Positions 16,327 through 24,569 of a stretch of DNA of 32,457 bases are shown here, piece by piece. This DNA is from Nitrospirae bacterium JdFR-81. Its GTDB lineage: Bacteria; Nitrospirota; Thermodesulfovibrionia; UBA6902. Every line of letters begins with the position of its first letter. Within the stretch, counting starts at the first letter, position 1. Below the pieces are notes generated by a model. That model worked only from the letters and a program-made list of their open reading frames with translations, searched no databases and had not been told where the DNA came from. The translations under genes were made by a program, and so were the position numbers. The stretch spans positions 1-32,457 of the forward strand of contig MTOQ01000034.1 of the NCBI GenBank assembly GCA_002011735.1. Direction: 5' to 3'.

Positions 16327-16928
16327 ATATCCCTGTACACGAACATCGTGAAGTCATAGGGTATCCGGTCGTGTCTGAGGGAGACAAACGGTGAGAGGTT
16401 CTTAACCGCAAAGGTGAACATATCCTCGGGATAGAGGTAGTTGAGTTCAAAATCCTTTTTCGGGTTGTGGGCAGAGAGGGCATTTAATGCAAGGCCGATA
16501 TTACATTGCTTGAACAGCCTCCTTAAGATGTTCTTTATCGACTCCTCAATACCCATCACCTTCAGGTTGAATACACCACAGAGGAATATATAGTCAAACC
16601 TCTCATCAAGTTCCTCTGTCTCGATATCAAAGACCCTGAACCTGCACTCAGGAAACCTCCTACGAGCAAACTCTATCAGATCCCTGTTTATATCAAGGCC
16701 CGTGTACTGGACATTAATGCCTGTCTCCCTGAGAAACTGGTAGAGGTCTCCCTTCCCGCATCCATAATCAAGAATGCTCCTGCCGTTAATATCGCCTATC
16801 TCAAGAAGGGCCCTGTAACGGGTTATCTGCCCCTGAGGGGTCCACCTGAGTGACTGAGGGCTATCGCCATGCATCCTGAGCAATGTGGAATAGTATGATA
16901 GGACATATTCCTTTGATAGCTCGTCCAT
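16314..16928 (-). CDS. SAM-dependent methyltransferase, class I
   Basis: This 204-residue protein has motif I SILDYGCGKGDLYQFL near residues 51-66, motif II YTGLDINRDLIEFARRRFP near 75-93 and FDYIFLCGVFNL near 110-121. It resembles trans-aconitate and type-12 methyltransferases. The last codons (Lys-Lys-Gly-stop) are encoded by the T-run and hairpin of the terminator belonging to the opposite-strand cytochrome gene. It is a single gene with no operon partner. The substrate is unknown. Confidence 0.83.
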   Translation of the reverse strand: MDELSKEYVLSYYSTLLRMHGDSPQSLRWTPQGQITRYRALLEIGDINGRSILDYGCGKGDLYQFLRETGINVQYTGLDINRDLIEFARRRFPECRFRVFDIETEELDERFDYIFLCGVFNLKVMGIEESIKNILRRLFKQCNIGLALNALSAHNPKKDFELNYLYPEDMFTFAVKNLSPFVSLRHDRIPYDFTMFVYRDIKKG

Positions 16929-16994
16929 CCTAAAAAACTGACTTACAACGTTTACCTAATATTCAGGAAAACCAGTATTTAAAAAAATCTCTTG

Positions 16995-17185
16995 CTACAG
17001 ACAGAACCCCACAGCCTTTTCCTCTGCCATTTTGGCATCTCCCTTATTATACAACCACAATTTATCCCCCACTATCCCTGGATATCTGCTGCCCTATAAA
17101 GCCTCCTCCTCCACTTCCCTGGGACTTCCTGATCTCTTAAGCCCTCTGTGAGCACCGCACCAACAAAGGGAACCCCATCCCTCCT
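16995..17185 (-). pseudogene. Possible degenerate ORF between two minus-strand genes
   Basis: Two adjoining reading frames in this 282-bp gap look protein-like. The first (17185 to 17072) reads GVPFVGAVLTEGLRDQE and ends at TAG; the second (down to a TAG at 16995) reads IVGDKLWLYNKGDAKMAEE. One indel near 17075 would join them into a reading frame of about 60 residues. No start codon with a proper ribosome binding site is present. It could be an eroded gene, or a dispersed repeat; I do not recognise a family. Confidence 0.3.
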
Positions 17186-17210
17186 TTAATCTTTCTATTA
17201 TCTTCTTGTC

Positions 17211-17558
17211 TCATCGATGAGTCCTCTGTAAAAGGGCGTCTCTATCCAGCAAGATAATCCCTTCCATTGCTATATCAAGGAAAAGGGGGTTATGATTTCT
17301 GAAGTTAGAGACCGCCTCCTCAGGGGTAAGCAAGAGTATATCAAAAGGCCCAGCAGGAAGGCATCGTCTTATCCGCATTATCTCGTTCCCTCTTCTGTGC
17401 AGTTTTGGATTGATGCCCCTGGCTACAACGAGAATATCGAGATCAGAATAAGGTGTTGCTTCTCCCCTTACCCTTGAACCAAAGGCTATCATTCCCCTGA
17501 TATCAAAGGGAAGATGGCACCCCTCAAGTGTCTCTTCAATCTCACGGAGGATATCCAT
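17211..17558 (-). CDS. MNT-type nucleotidyltransferase (orphan)
   Basis: This 115-residue protein is a minimal nucleotidyltransferase: FGSRVRGEATPYSDLDILVV near residues 26-45 has the GSxRG and DxD residues. MNT proteins are often antitoxins of HEPN RNases and work by adding nucleotides to them. The HEPN partner usually overlaps the MNT gene, but none is found downstream, where the gap holds only a degenerate frame. It could be a leftover from a lost MNT/HEPN pair, or an independent enzyme. The start has AGGG about 7 bp upstream. Confidence 0.8.
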   Translation of the reverse strand: MDILREIEETLEGCHLPFDIRGMIAFGSRVRGEATPYSDLDILVVARGINPKLHRRGNEIMRIRRCLPAGPFDILLLTPEEAVSNFRNHNPLFLDIAMEGIILLDRDALLQRTHR

Positions 17559-17633
17559 TGTCTGTCTTACCCTGCATTTAGTATATTCTCACACCACCCT
17601 GAAATCAATTGAGCAGGCAAGGCTACCCCGGAC

Positions 17634-18371
17634 TTACTCAATCCTTACAATTGCGTCCTCAGGAATAGAATCGATCAGTTCATCAACGGCCTGTCTGAGT
17701 AATGCCTCTGACCTTGATTCGGCCGTGATCATCACCAGGTATTCAGAATCACCAGCCACAGGGTATGAGCCAAAGACCACCCCCTTATTGTTCGAAACAA
17801 CCCTGTTCAGTGCACCTGTAATATCTGATTCACGAATCCTCAGGAACACCTTCTGGAGATAGAATGGTCTTGTCCTTATCTGCTCTTTTATAACCTGAAA
17901 CCTCTCCCTTAAGTGCTGGGGTATGCCAGGGAATATAAAGATGTTCCTGAATCTGACAAATGGAAAACTGTCGTCCTTTAAGCAGATAACCTGGGAACCA
18001 TCAGGCACCCTGGCCATCTTTAATACCGCCTCATTGATATCCCCCCTGTATCTTCTCGTAAGGAAGCCCCTTATCTCAGGGCTTATCACGAGTCCCACCC
18101 CGAAGCCCCTTGCTATCCCCTCCATGGTCACATCATCGTGTGTTGGTCCAACACCGCCTGTGGTAAAGACATAATTATATGAGTCTGAGAATACACGGGC
18201 CTCTCTCCCTATGGCATCAGGATCATCAGGTATGACGGATATCTTCTTGAGCTCCACACCGAGTGAACGCAACTCAGTGGCAAGATAGTGGGAGTTGACA
18301 TCCTTCACCTTCCCTGAGAGTATCTCATTCCCGATGATTATTATCCCTGCTGTCCTTGTCTCCCTCTCCAT
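17634..18371 (-). CDS. Molybdopterin-binding (MoCF) domain protein, CinA N-terminal-like
   Basis: This protein of about 245 residues has the MoCF biosynthesis domain: IIIIGNEILSGKVKD near residues 10-24 and TTGGVGPTHDDVTMEGIA near 69-86. This is the fold of the CinA N-terminal half and of MoaB/MogA. The C-terminal nicotinamide-nucleotide amidase domain of full CinA is absent, so it is the stand-alone type. Some relatives hydrolyse ADP-ribose or act in FAD synthesis. The start is ATG 18371 or the adjoining GTG 18374; the upstream gene stops right there, so the two form an operon with the PurM-family gene. Confidence 0.82.
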   Translation of the reverse strand: MERETRTAGIIIIGNEILSGKVKDVNSHYLATELRSLGVELKKISVIPDDPDAIGREARVFSDSYNYVFTTGGVGPTHDDVTMEGIARGFGVGLVISPEIRGFLTRRYRGDINEAVLKMARVPDGSQVICLKDDSFPFVRFRNIFIFPGIPQHLRERFQVIKEQIRTRPFYLQKVFLRIRESDITGALNRVVSNNKGVVFGSYPVAGDSEYLVMITAESRSEALLRQAVDELIDSIPEDAIVRIE

Positions 18372-18374
18372 CAC

Positions 18375-19379
18375 TCAGAAGACCCTTACGATCTCATCCC
18401 TCTCAAACAACGGCAGATCCACAACCCTCCCTCCCCTCCTCAGTCTTATACCATGCTCCCTGGAGACCACCTCGCCTATCCTTGATGCACTGATACCCCC
18501 TGTCTCCAGGGCCTCTATCACCCTGTCTGTGTCCTCCCTGCGGACAGTTATAAGGAGTGCACCTGAGGCAATGAGACCCAGGGGATCGATCCCGTAGTGT
18601 TCACACAGAATCCTACACTCCTCAAGCACAGGTATCCTGTCTTCATCTATAATGAGCCCTACATCCGCAGCCCTTGCAATCTCATACAGGCCTGTTGCAA
18701 GCCCTCCCTCTGTGGGGTCATGCATGCAGTGCACCTCACCGTTGTCCATCGCTATCTGCGCATCCCTGAGGACGCTTATCCCTGGATGCTCAATAAAACC
18801 CCTGCACTTCTGGACAAGATCCCTACCGAACCGCTCCTCAAGCTCCTCTGCCTTCTCCCTTGCAAGGATGGATGTCCCCTCAATGGCTATGCCCTTTGTC
18901 AGGATTATATCATCGCCAACCCTTGCACCACCCGTCCTTATCAACAGATCCTTCTCAACCTCTCCAAGCATCGTGCCTATGAGTAGCGGCCTGTCAAGGC
19001 CTGGTGTGATCTCTGTATGACCTCCACACAGTGAGACACCGAGCCTCTCACAGGCAGAGGAGAGTTGTTGAAATATCCTCTCTACAAGCTCAGGCGTTGT
19101 AGAGCCCTCAGGGAGCAGGATGGTCGCAAGAAACCACAGCGGCCTTCCACCCATTGTTGCTATATCATTGGCGTTGATGTTGATTGCATATGTCCCGATA
19201 TCATCTGCCACAAATGTGATCGGGTCGGTCTTTGCAATAAGATATCTCCCTCCCATATCAATAGCGGTCGCATCCTCGCCGATTGCAGGGCCAACAATCA
19301 CCCTGCTGTCCGAAGATGCATACCTCCCTATCATCCTCTCAAGCATCTCTGCAGGTAACTTCCCTGATGGTATCGACAT
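18375..19379 (-). CDS. HypE-like AIR synthase (PurM/ThiL family) protein
   Basis: This 334-residue protein matches the PurM/HypE ATP-binding fold: GPAIGEDATAID near 30-41, ININANDIATMGGRP near 66-80 and HDPTEGGLATGLYEIARAADVG near 222-243. True HypE ends in a conserved C-terminal cysteine motif (PRIC) that carries the CN group for [NiFe] hydrogenase. This protein ends in DEIVRVF with no such cysteine, so it is not a working HypE by that criterion. No other hyp genes are present. I prefer the ATG at 19379, with GGGGA about 8 bp upstream. It is coupled to the MoCF-domain gene downstream. ATP-dependent activity on an unknown substrate is inferred. Confidence 0.85.
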   Translation of the reverse strand: MSIPSGKLPAEMLERMIGRYASSDSRVIVGPAIGEDATAIDMGGRYLIAKTDPITFVADDIGTYAININANDIATMGGRPLWFLATILLPEGSTTPELVERIFQQLSSACERLGVSLCGGHTEITPGLDRPLLIGTMLGEVEKDLLIRTGGARVGDDIILTKGIAIEGTSILAREKAEELEERFGRDLVQKCRGFIEHPGISVLRDAQIAMDNGEVHCMHDPTEGGLATGLYEIARAADVGLIIDEDRIPVLEECRILCEHYGIDPLGLIASGALLITVRREDTDRVIEALETGGISASRIGEVVSREHGIRLRRGGRVVDLPLFERDEIVRVF

Positions 19380-19476
19380 GATCACATTCCCCTGAAAGGT
19401 TTATGGACTTTACTATTACGTTATCAAAACAGACAGATTATTATCTATATCCGTCCGGGACCAGCCTCAATAACAC

Positions 19477-19506
19477 TTGACAAGAATGTTTCTTATCTGG
19501 TATTCT
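19477..19506 (+). promoter_or_regulatory. Promoter of the Fur-family gene
   Basis: TTGACA (19477-19482) and TATTCT (19501-19506) are 18 bp apart, a good sigma-70-type promoter. AAGAAT (19482-19487) and ATTCTT (19502-19507) form an inverted repeat across it. Confidence 0.65.
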
Positions 19507-19516
19507 TTTTTTAATA

Positions 19517-19528
19517 AAAATTAATTTT
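19517..19528. promoter_or_regulatory. AT-rich palindrome before the Fur-family gene, candidate operator
   Basis: AAAATTAATTTT is a perfect 12-bp palindrome 8 bp before the ATG, just after the promoter. Fur and PerR proteins bind AT-rich dyads and often regulate themselves, so autoregulation is plausible but inferred. Confidence 0.4.
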
Positions 19529-19536
19529 AAAATGTT

Positions 19537-19953
19537 ATGGCCATTCAGTTACCAAAAGGGATCAAGAGGACACCACAGAGGCTGGCGATACTACGGTATC
19601 TTGAAGGGAACAGGGATCACCCCTCTGCAGAAGAGATATACAGGGATATAAAGAGGGACTTCCCAACGATGTCATTCGCCACTGTCTATAACACGCTCGA
19701 GGCCCTGAGGGCACATGGCCAGGTCATCCAGCTCAGCATCGATCCAAAGAGGAGACGATATGACCCTGACACCACGATGCACCACCACCTCATCTGCAGA
19801 AGGTGCAGCAGGATAGTGGACATCCATATAGATTTTGATATATCATTGCCCGAGGAGTTTAATAAAGGATACAGCCTTATAGGCAGTCATATAGAGTTTT
19901 ATGGGATATGCCCTGAATGCAAGGAGGATAGAGATGAAGACAACAAGGTCTGA
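19537..19953 (+). CDS. Fur/PerR-family transcriptional regulator
   Basis: This 138-residue protein has the Fur winged helix (RTPQRLAILRYLEGNRDHPSAEEIY near 11-35, then SFATVYNTLEAL), HHHLICRRCSRIVDI near 82-96 and a second CPEC near 125-128. The two CxxC pairs are those of the structural zinc site found in PerR and many Fur proteins, and the His-rich stretch belongs to the regulatory metal site. Peroxide or iron sensing cannot be told apart. No Shine-Dalgarno sequence precedes the ATG. It overlaps the small zinc-ribbon gene, which hints at a shared role in iron or oxidative stress. Confidence 0.92.
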   Translation: MAIQLPKGIKRTPQRLAILRYLEGNRDHPSAEEIYRDIKRDFPTMSFATVYNTLEALRAHGQVIQLSIDPKRRRYDPDTTMHHHLICRRCSRIVDIHIDFDISLPEEFNKGYSLIGSHIEFYGICPECKEDRDEDNKV

Positions 19954-20113
19954 AGATGGCTCAGGCTACTATATCATAAACCCCCTCCAGCCCAACATCG
20001 AGATAACCTGCCCAATGTGCGGGTTTGACATAGATCTCTGGACTGACGAGAATGTCACAGAATGTGAGCTCTGTGGATACAGGCCGTTCAATCACGAACG
20101 GATGATAAACTGA
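19934..20113 (+). CDS. Small zinc-ribbon/rubredoxin-like protein
   Basis: This 59-residue protein has two CxxCG knuckles, CPMCG and CELCG, 16 residues apart (ITCPMCGFDIDLW and TECELCGYRPF), so it binds one zinc or iron. The start has AAGGAGG 6 bp upstream and lies inside the end of the Fur-family gene, which it overlaps by 20 bp. It could be a rubredoxin-like electron carrier in peroxide defence, but the spacing fits a zinc ribbon equally well. The stop codon is part of TGATCA shared with the acnA stop. Confidence 0.75.
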   Translation: MKTTRSEDGSGYYIINPLQPNIEITCPMCGFDIDLWTDENVTECELCGYRPFNHERMIN

Positions 20114-22753
20114 TCACCGGTTGTCCAGAAGCCTTTTTAACACATATGGCAGGATACCACCGTTCCTGAAATACTCAACCTCTGTCCACGTATCAAGCCT
20201 TGCTACCACGGTGAACCTCTTCTGTCTGTCTCCGCTGTTAACAACCACCTCAAGCTCCTTATTGGGTGCCATATCGTCAAGTCCATATATGGAAAACTCC
20301 TCATCCCCCCTGAGCCCGAGACTATCTACACCTTCGCCATCCCTGAAGCAGAGTGGCAACACCCCCATACCAACAAGGTTGCTCCTGTGGATCCTCTCAA
20401 AGGACTCAGCGATCACCGCCTTCACACCAAGGAGATATGTGCCCTTTGCCGCCCAGTCCCTTGATGAGCCTGCCCCGTACTCCTTACCGGCAAGTATTAT
20501 GAGTGGAACACCCTCTGCCCTATACCTCATGGCTGCATCATATATGAACATCTCCTCTCCTTCAGGGAACTTTATCGTATAGCCACCCTCCTTTGGGCTG
20601 ACGAGTCTGTTCCTGAGCCTCAGGTTTGCAAATGTCCCCCTCATCATGACCTCGTGATTACCCCTCCTTGAGCCATATGTATTGAACTCCTCCACCCTCA
20701 CACCCTTTTCGATCAGGTATCTGCCTGCTGGATAGTCAGGCGGGATGGCACCAGCAGGCGATATATGGTCGGTGGTCACAGAATCACCCAGCACAGCGAG
20801 CACCCTTGCCCTCACGATGTCATGACCTGCCTCACCCATCAGGAAGGAGTCGAAGAACGGAGGATTCTTTATATAGGTGGATGTCTCATCCCATTCAAAT
20901 GTCTTGCCTGACGATGCAGACAGTGACCGCCAGTGGTCATCCCCATTGAGGATGTCACTGTATGCCCCTGAGAACATATCAGGTGTCAGCATCCTGCTAA
21001 CCTCGTGTATCTCCTCTCTTGATGGCCATATCTCCCTCAGATACACAGGCCTGCCATCACTACCGGTGCCAAGTGGCTCATGTGTCAGGTCGATATCTAT
21101 CCGCCCTGCGATGGCGTATGCAACAACGAGCATTGGTGAGGCAAGATAATTCGCCCTGACAGAGGGGTGTATCCTTGCCTCAAAATTCCTGTTACCAGAT
21201 AGCACGGCAGATACAATGAGGTTGTCCCTCTTTATGGCATCCTCTATCTCGGGCAATAGGCCACCGCTGTTGCCTATGCATGTGGTGCAACCAAAGCCAA
21301 CCACATGGAAGTTGAGTCGCTCAAGATACTCAAGCAGACCAGACGCCCTGAGATACTCATACACAACCCTTGAGCCTGGTGCAAGGGATGTCTTCACATG
21401 GGGTCTCACCTTGAGTCCCCTCTCAACCGCCTTCTTTGCCACAAGGCCAGCACCGATCATCACGGAGGGGTTCGATGTATTTGTGCACGATGTTATGGCA
21501 GCTATCACGATCGATCCATCAGCCATCTCCCTGGATTCCACAGGCCTTGTCTTTGTATCTGTGCCCTTCTTTGTCCTTACATACTCATGAAATCGATCTC
21601 TAACCTCTTTTAAGGGGATCCTGTCCTGTGGCCTTGATGGACCAGCGATACAGGGTGTGACGGTGGAGAGGTCGAATTCGATCACCTCGTTGTATTCCGG
21701 TGCATAATCGCCATCCTGATAGAAGATGCCCTGCTCCTTGGTATAGGCCTCTATCAGATCAGCCACATCCCCTCTTGCCGTCAACCTCATGTAATTGATC
21801 GTCTCTTCGTCAACAGGGAAGAAACCAACGGTTGCACCATACTCTGGCGCCATGTTTGATATGGTTGCCCTCTCAGGGATCGAGAGGGCCTTTATGGCAG
21901 GCCCGAAGAACTCAACAAACCTTCCAACAACACCATGTCTCCTGAGCAACTCTGTAATGGTGAGCACTATATCCGTGGTCGTCACCCCTTCCACAGGCTC
22001 TCCGATAAGCCTCACACCCACAACCTCTGGAACCGTCATATAATAGGGCTGACCAAGCATAACGGCCTCGGCCTCTATGCCCCCAACACCCCAGCCCAGG
22101 ATGCCAAGACCGTTAATCATCGTTGTATGGGAGTCTGTGCCAACAAGCGTCTCTGGAAAGACCAGCCTCTCGCCATTAACCTCCCTTGTCACAACAACAC
22201 TTGAGATATACTCAAGGTTCACCTGGTGTATGATGCCCGAACCTGGAGGAAAGATCCTCACGTTCTTGAAGGAGTTCTTTGCCCATTTCAAAAGGGCATA
22301 CCTCTCCCTGTTCCGTGAAAACTCAAGCATTATGTTCTTCTGATGCGAATCAACACTACCTGAGTAATCGACCTGTATGGAGTGGTCGATCACCAGATCC
22401 ACAGGCACAAGGGGGTTTATTATCTCAGGGTCTCTGCCCAGCCTGAGCACCGCATCCCTCATGGACGCAAGATCAACAATACACGGGACACCTGTAAAGT
22501 CCTGCAGTATCACCCTGGTTGGATGGAAGGCTATCTCCCCTTTGTCTCCAGACCTGTAGTCTGCCAGCCTCTTGATGTCCCCCTCTGTTATGACCCTCCC
22601 ATCCATGTTTCTCAGGAGGTTCTCAAGCAACACCCTGATGCTGAATGGGAGGCGATGGATGCCGGCAATACCGAGCCCCTCAAGCCTCCTCAGGCTGAAG
22701 ATGGTGTAAGGCCCTCCCTTAAAATCAAACCTCTCCTTTATCTCATATAACAT
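20114..22753 (-). CDS. acnA: Aconitate hydratase (AcnA/IRP type)
   Basis: This 879-residue enzyme converts citrate and isocitrate in the TCA cycle using a [4Fe-4S] cluster. Cluster ligands are visible as the cysteine in ITSCTNTSNPSVMIGAG (near residues 418-434) and the pair in GFGCTTCIGNSGG (near 484-496). The swivel domain includes AGKEYGAGSSRDWAAKG. Length and layout fit the AcnA/IRP group rather than AcnB. It is the last gene of the long minus-strand run. No Shine-Dalgarno sequence precedes the ATG; the 34-bp gap after queC is AT-rich. The stop codon directly abuts that of the convergent zinc-ribbon gene. Confidence 0.95.
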   Translation of the reverse strand: MLYEIKERFDFKGGPYTIFSLRRLEGLGIAGIHRLPFSIRVLLENLLRNMDGRVITEGDIKRLADYRSGDKGEIAFHPTRVILQDFTGVPCIVDLASMRDAVLRLGRDPEIINPLVPVDLVIDHSIQVDYSGSVDSHQKNIMLEFSRNRERYALLKWAKNSFKNVRIFPPGSGIIHQVNLEYISSVVVTREVNGERLVFPETLVGTDSHTTMINGLGILGWGVGGIEAEAVMLGQPYYMTVPEVVGVRLIGEPVEGVTTTDIVLTITELLRRHGVVGRFVEFFGPAIKALSIPERATISNMAPEYGATVGFFPVDEETINYMRLTARGDVADLIEAYTKEQGIFYQDGDYAPEYNEVIEFDLSTVTPCIAGPSRPQDRIPLKEVRDRFHEYVRTKKGTDTKTRPVESREMADGSIVIAAITSCTNTSNPSVMIGAGLVAKKAVERGLKVRPHVKTSLAPGSRVVYEYLRASGLLEYLERLNFHVVGFGCTTCIGNSGGLLPEIEDAIKRDNLIVSAVLSGNRNFEARIHPSVRANYLASPMLVVAYAIAGRIDIDLTHEPLGTGSDGRPVYLREIWPSREEIHEVSRMLTPDMFSGAYSDILNGDDHWRSLSASSGKTFEWDETSTYIKNPPFFDSFLMGEAGHDIVRARVLAVLGDSVTTDHISPAGAIPPDYPAGRYLIEKGVRVEEFNTYGSRRGNHEVMMRGTFANLRLRNRLVSPKEGGYTIKFPEGEEMFIYDAAMRYRAEGVPLIILAGKEYGAGSSRDWAAKGTYLLGVKAVIAESFERIHRSNLVGMGVLPLCFRDGEGVDSLGLRGDEEFSIYGLDDMAPNKELEVVVNSGDRQKRFTVVARLDTWTEVEYFRNGGILPYVLKRLLDNR

Positions 22754-22787
22754 TTTTATAATTATTTCAAGGAGTTATAGAATAAAC

Positions 22788-23516
22788 TTAATATTTTACT
22801 TCATGTTTCAGGGGATCCTCTATCCCTGCCTCCCTGAAACCCTTCTCCCTGAGAAGACAGCTGTCACACCTGCCACACGGGACATAGCCGTGATGTGTGA
22901 CGGCTGACGTGTAGGATAGTGCACCACGCTCCTGTGGATCATAACAACTCCACGTGTCAGAGAAATCCACTCCAAGTTCATATCCCTTCCTGATGATCTC
23001 GGCCTTGCTCATGTTAATCAGTGGGGCATGGATCCTGAACCTCATCCTGCCCTCCACAGATGCCTTCATCGCCAGATTCGCCATCTCCTCATACGCCCTG
23101 AGAAACTCGGGTCTGCAATCAGGATAACCACTGTAGTCAATGGCATTTGCACCAATGAATATATCCCCAGAACCGATGGTCTCAGCCCATGCAAGTGCAA
23201 GGGACAGAAATATCACATTCCTTGCAGGCACATATGTAACGGGTATCTCCCTCAGCCTCTGGACGTCACGATCCTTTGGCACCTCGATATCTGAGGTAAG
23301 GGCCGATCTCGCTATGGAGGAAAGATCGATCTCTATTATGACATGCTCAACCACCTTAAACCTCTCTGCGTTTCTCCTCGCCACTTCAAGCTCCACCCTC
23401 TGCCTTTGATGATAGTCAAGACTCATGGCATACACATCATATCCCTCATGCCTTGCAATGGCGAGGGTCGTCGTGGAATCAATGCCTCCGCTCAGAAGCA
23501 CCACCGCCCTCTTCAT
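22788..23516 (-). CDS. queC: 7-cyano-7-deazaguanine synthase QueC
   Basis: This enzyme of about 242 residues makes preQ0 from carboxydeazaguanine, an early step in queuosine tRNA modification and in 7-deazaguanine DNA modification. Visible are the N-type ATP pyrophosphatase loop [11 protein letters not shown] near residues 7-17, the [19 protein letters not shown] motif and the zinc-binding cysteines in WSCYDP and PCGRCDSC. The start is ATG 23516, with GAGGTG 5 bp upstream. No other queuosine gene is adjacent. It follows the PATAN-fusion gene by 9 bp. Confidence 0.95.
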   Translation of the reverse strand: MKRAVVLLSGGIDSTTTLAIARHEGYDVYAMSLDYHQRQRVELEVARRNAERFKVVEHVIIEIDLSSIARSALTSDIEVPKDRDVQRLREIPVTYVPARNVIFLSLALAWAETIGSGDIFIGANAIDYSGYPDCRPEFLRAYEEMANLAMKASVEGRMRFRIHAPLINMSKAEIIRKGYELGVDFSDTWSCYDPQERGALSYTSAVTHHGYVPCGRCDSCLLREKGFREAGIEDPLKHEVKY

Positions 23517-23525
23517 CACATCACC

Positions 23526-24569
23526 TCAATATATATCGTCTTCCGTGCCTTTAATCCTGTCAGGGCCTGAACTGAAGAGCCTGAAACCATCCTCTGTCCT
23601 CTCATATATAAACGGCATACCCCAGGGGTCCTTTTCATCGGTTATGAGGTCAAGGCTCTCCGGATACCTCCCATGTGTTACCCTGTAGATATCTATCTTG
23701 TTCTTCAGCTGTTCTATCTTTGAGACGGCCCTGTTCTTTTTAAACGCCTTGAATACATCGATCTGCCCGAAGAACGTGAAGAAGAGGATAAATATTATAG
23801 CAACAAAGACCAGGCCGATTACTATATTCCTCCTTGATGGTGCCTCAACAACCTGCACCTCTTCCCTCTGGGGCCTTCTAACTGGCGCGATGATCCCTTT
23901 CTCATTAAGGGAGATCAGGGCCTTTGATGTCTCAAGGTCACCAAGGGGGCTTATATTTATTATCATGCTCGCATCACTCTCACCATCAACAAGATTAAGC
24001 ACCGCCGCCTCCACATCATCGATCTCGTCCTTTTCAGGGACCCTCTCCTGTTTAAAGACCGTGTCAAGGCTCAGCCTGCCCTCCACCACAGACCATTCGT
24101 CAACACTCTTGAGACTGTCCATCAGGAGGTGCTGTGTGTCTATTGTGACCGGTAGCTCTGAAGGGGCCTTCTCCTGGGGTATAAACTCATACCTGCCCTC
24201 ATTCCATGTGAGCACAAGGGACAGTGTATCAGTAATCTGGTGCTGGATCGTCTCTATGAGTATCTCCTTAGGGACCAGCCCCTTTTTATACAGGATATTT
24301 GCGAGACGGGCATTCTCCTGCTTCTGTATCTCGAGTGCTGACTGAAGTGCCTCAGGGGTCAGGAGACCCTTCTTCACGAGTATCCTGCCAAGCTTCTCCT
24401 CCTCCACCCTGTTCTCTGATTCAAGGCCTGTTATGTTACCATTCACAATGGTCACCTTTATGCGATTGTCCTTGCCCTCGATCAACAACACACCTGTCTT
24501 CTTCTGAAAGTATATGAGCTGGAGGATATCGGCAAGTCCAAACTCCTGCAGGAATCCCTCTAACGCCAT
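23526..24569 (-). CDS. PATAN (DUF4388) - transmembrane - type II pseudopilin-like fusion protein
   Basis: This 347-residue protein begins with a PATAN/DUF4388 region (ALEGFLQEFGLADILQLIYF at 2-21, continuing to about 155). A second helical segment follows, then one transmembrane helix at 248-268 and a C-terminal domain (283-347) like the soluble part of GspG-type pseudopilins: KIEQLKNKIDIYRVTHGRYPESL, DPWGMPFIYE and SGPDRIKGTEDDIY. The pseudopilin N-terminal methylated helix is missing, so it is anchored by the internal helix, with the PATAN part presumably in the cytoplasm. It overlaps the TPR/zinc-ribbon gene by 10 bp. A role in envelope signalling or assembly is inferred. Confidence 0.8.
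   Translation of the reverse strand: MALEGFLQEFGLADILQLIYFQKKTGVLLIEGKDNRIKVTIVNGNITGLESENRVEEEKLGRILVKKGLLTPEALQSALEIQKQENARLANILYKKGLVPKEILIETIQHQITDTLSLVLTWNEGRYEFIPQEKAPSELPVTIDTQHLLMDSLKSVDEWSVVEGRLSLDTVFKQERVPEKDEIDDVEAAVLNLVDGESDASMIINISPLGDLETSKALISLNEKGIIAPVRRPQREEVQVVEAPSRRNIVIGLVFVAIIFILFFTFFGQIDVFKAFKKNRAVSKIEQLKNKIDIYRVTHGRYPESLDLITDEKDPWGMPFIYERTEDGFRLFSSGPDRIKGTEDDIY

Noticed and set aside
16274-16949. GTTGTAAGT / ACTTACAAC flanking the methyltransferase gene
   Set aside because: Nine-base inverted matches at this distance are about as common as chance predicts, and no target duplication is visible.
18597-19395. Plus-strand frames opposite the HypE-like gene
   Set aside because: They are cysteine- and serine-rich shadows; the minus strand has the clear PurM-family motifs and ribosome binding site.
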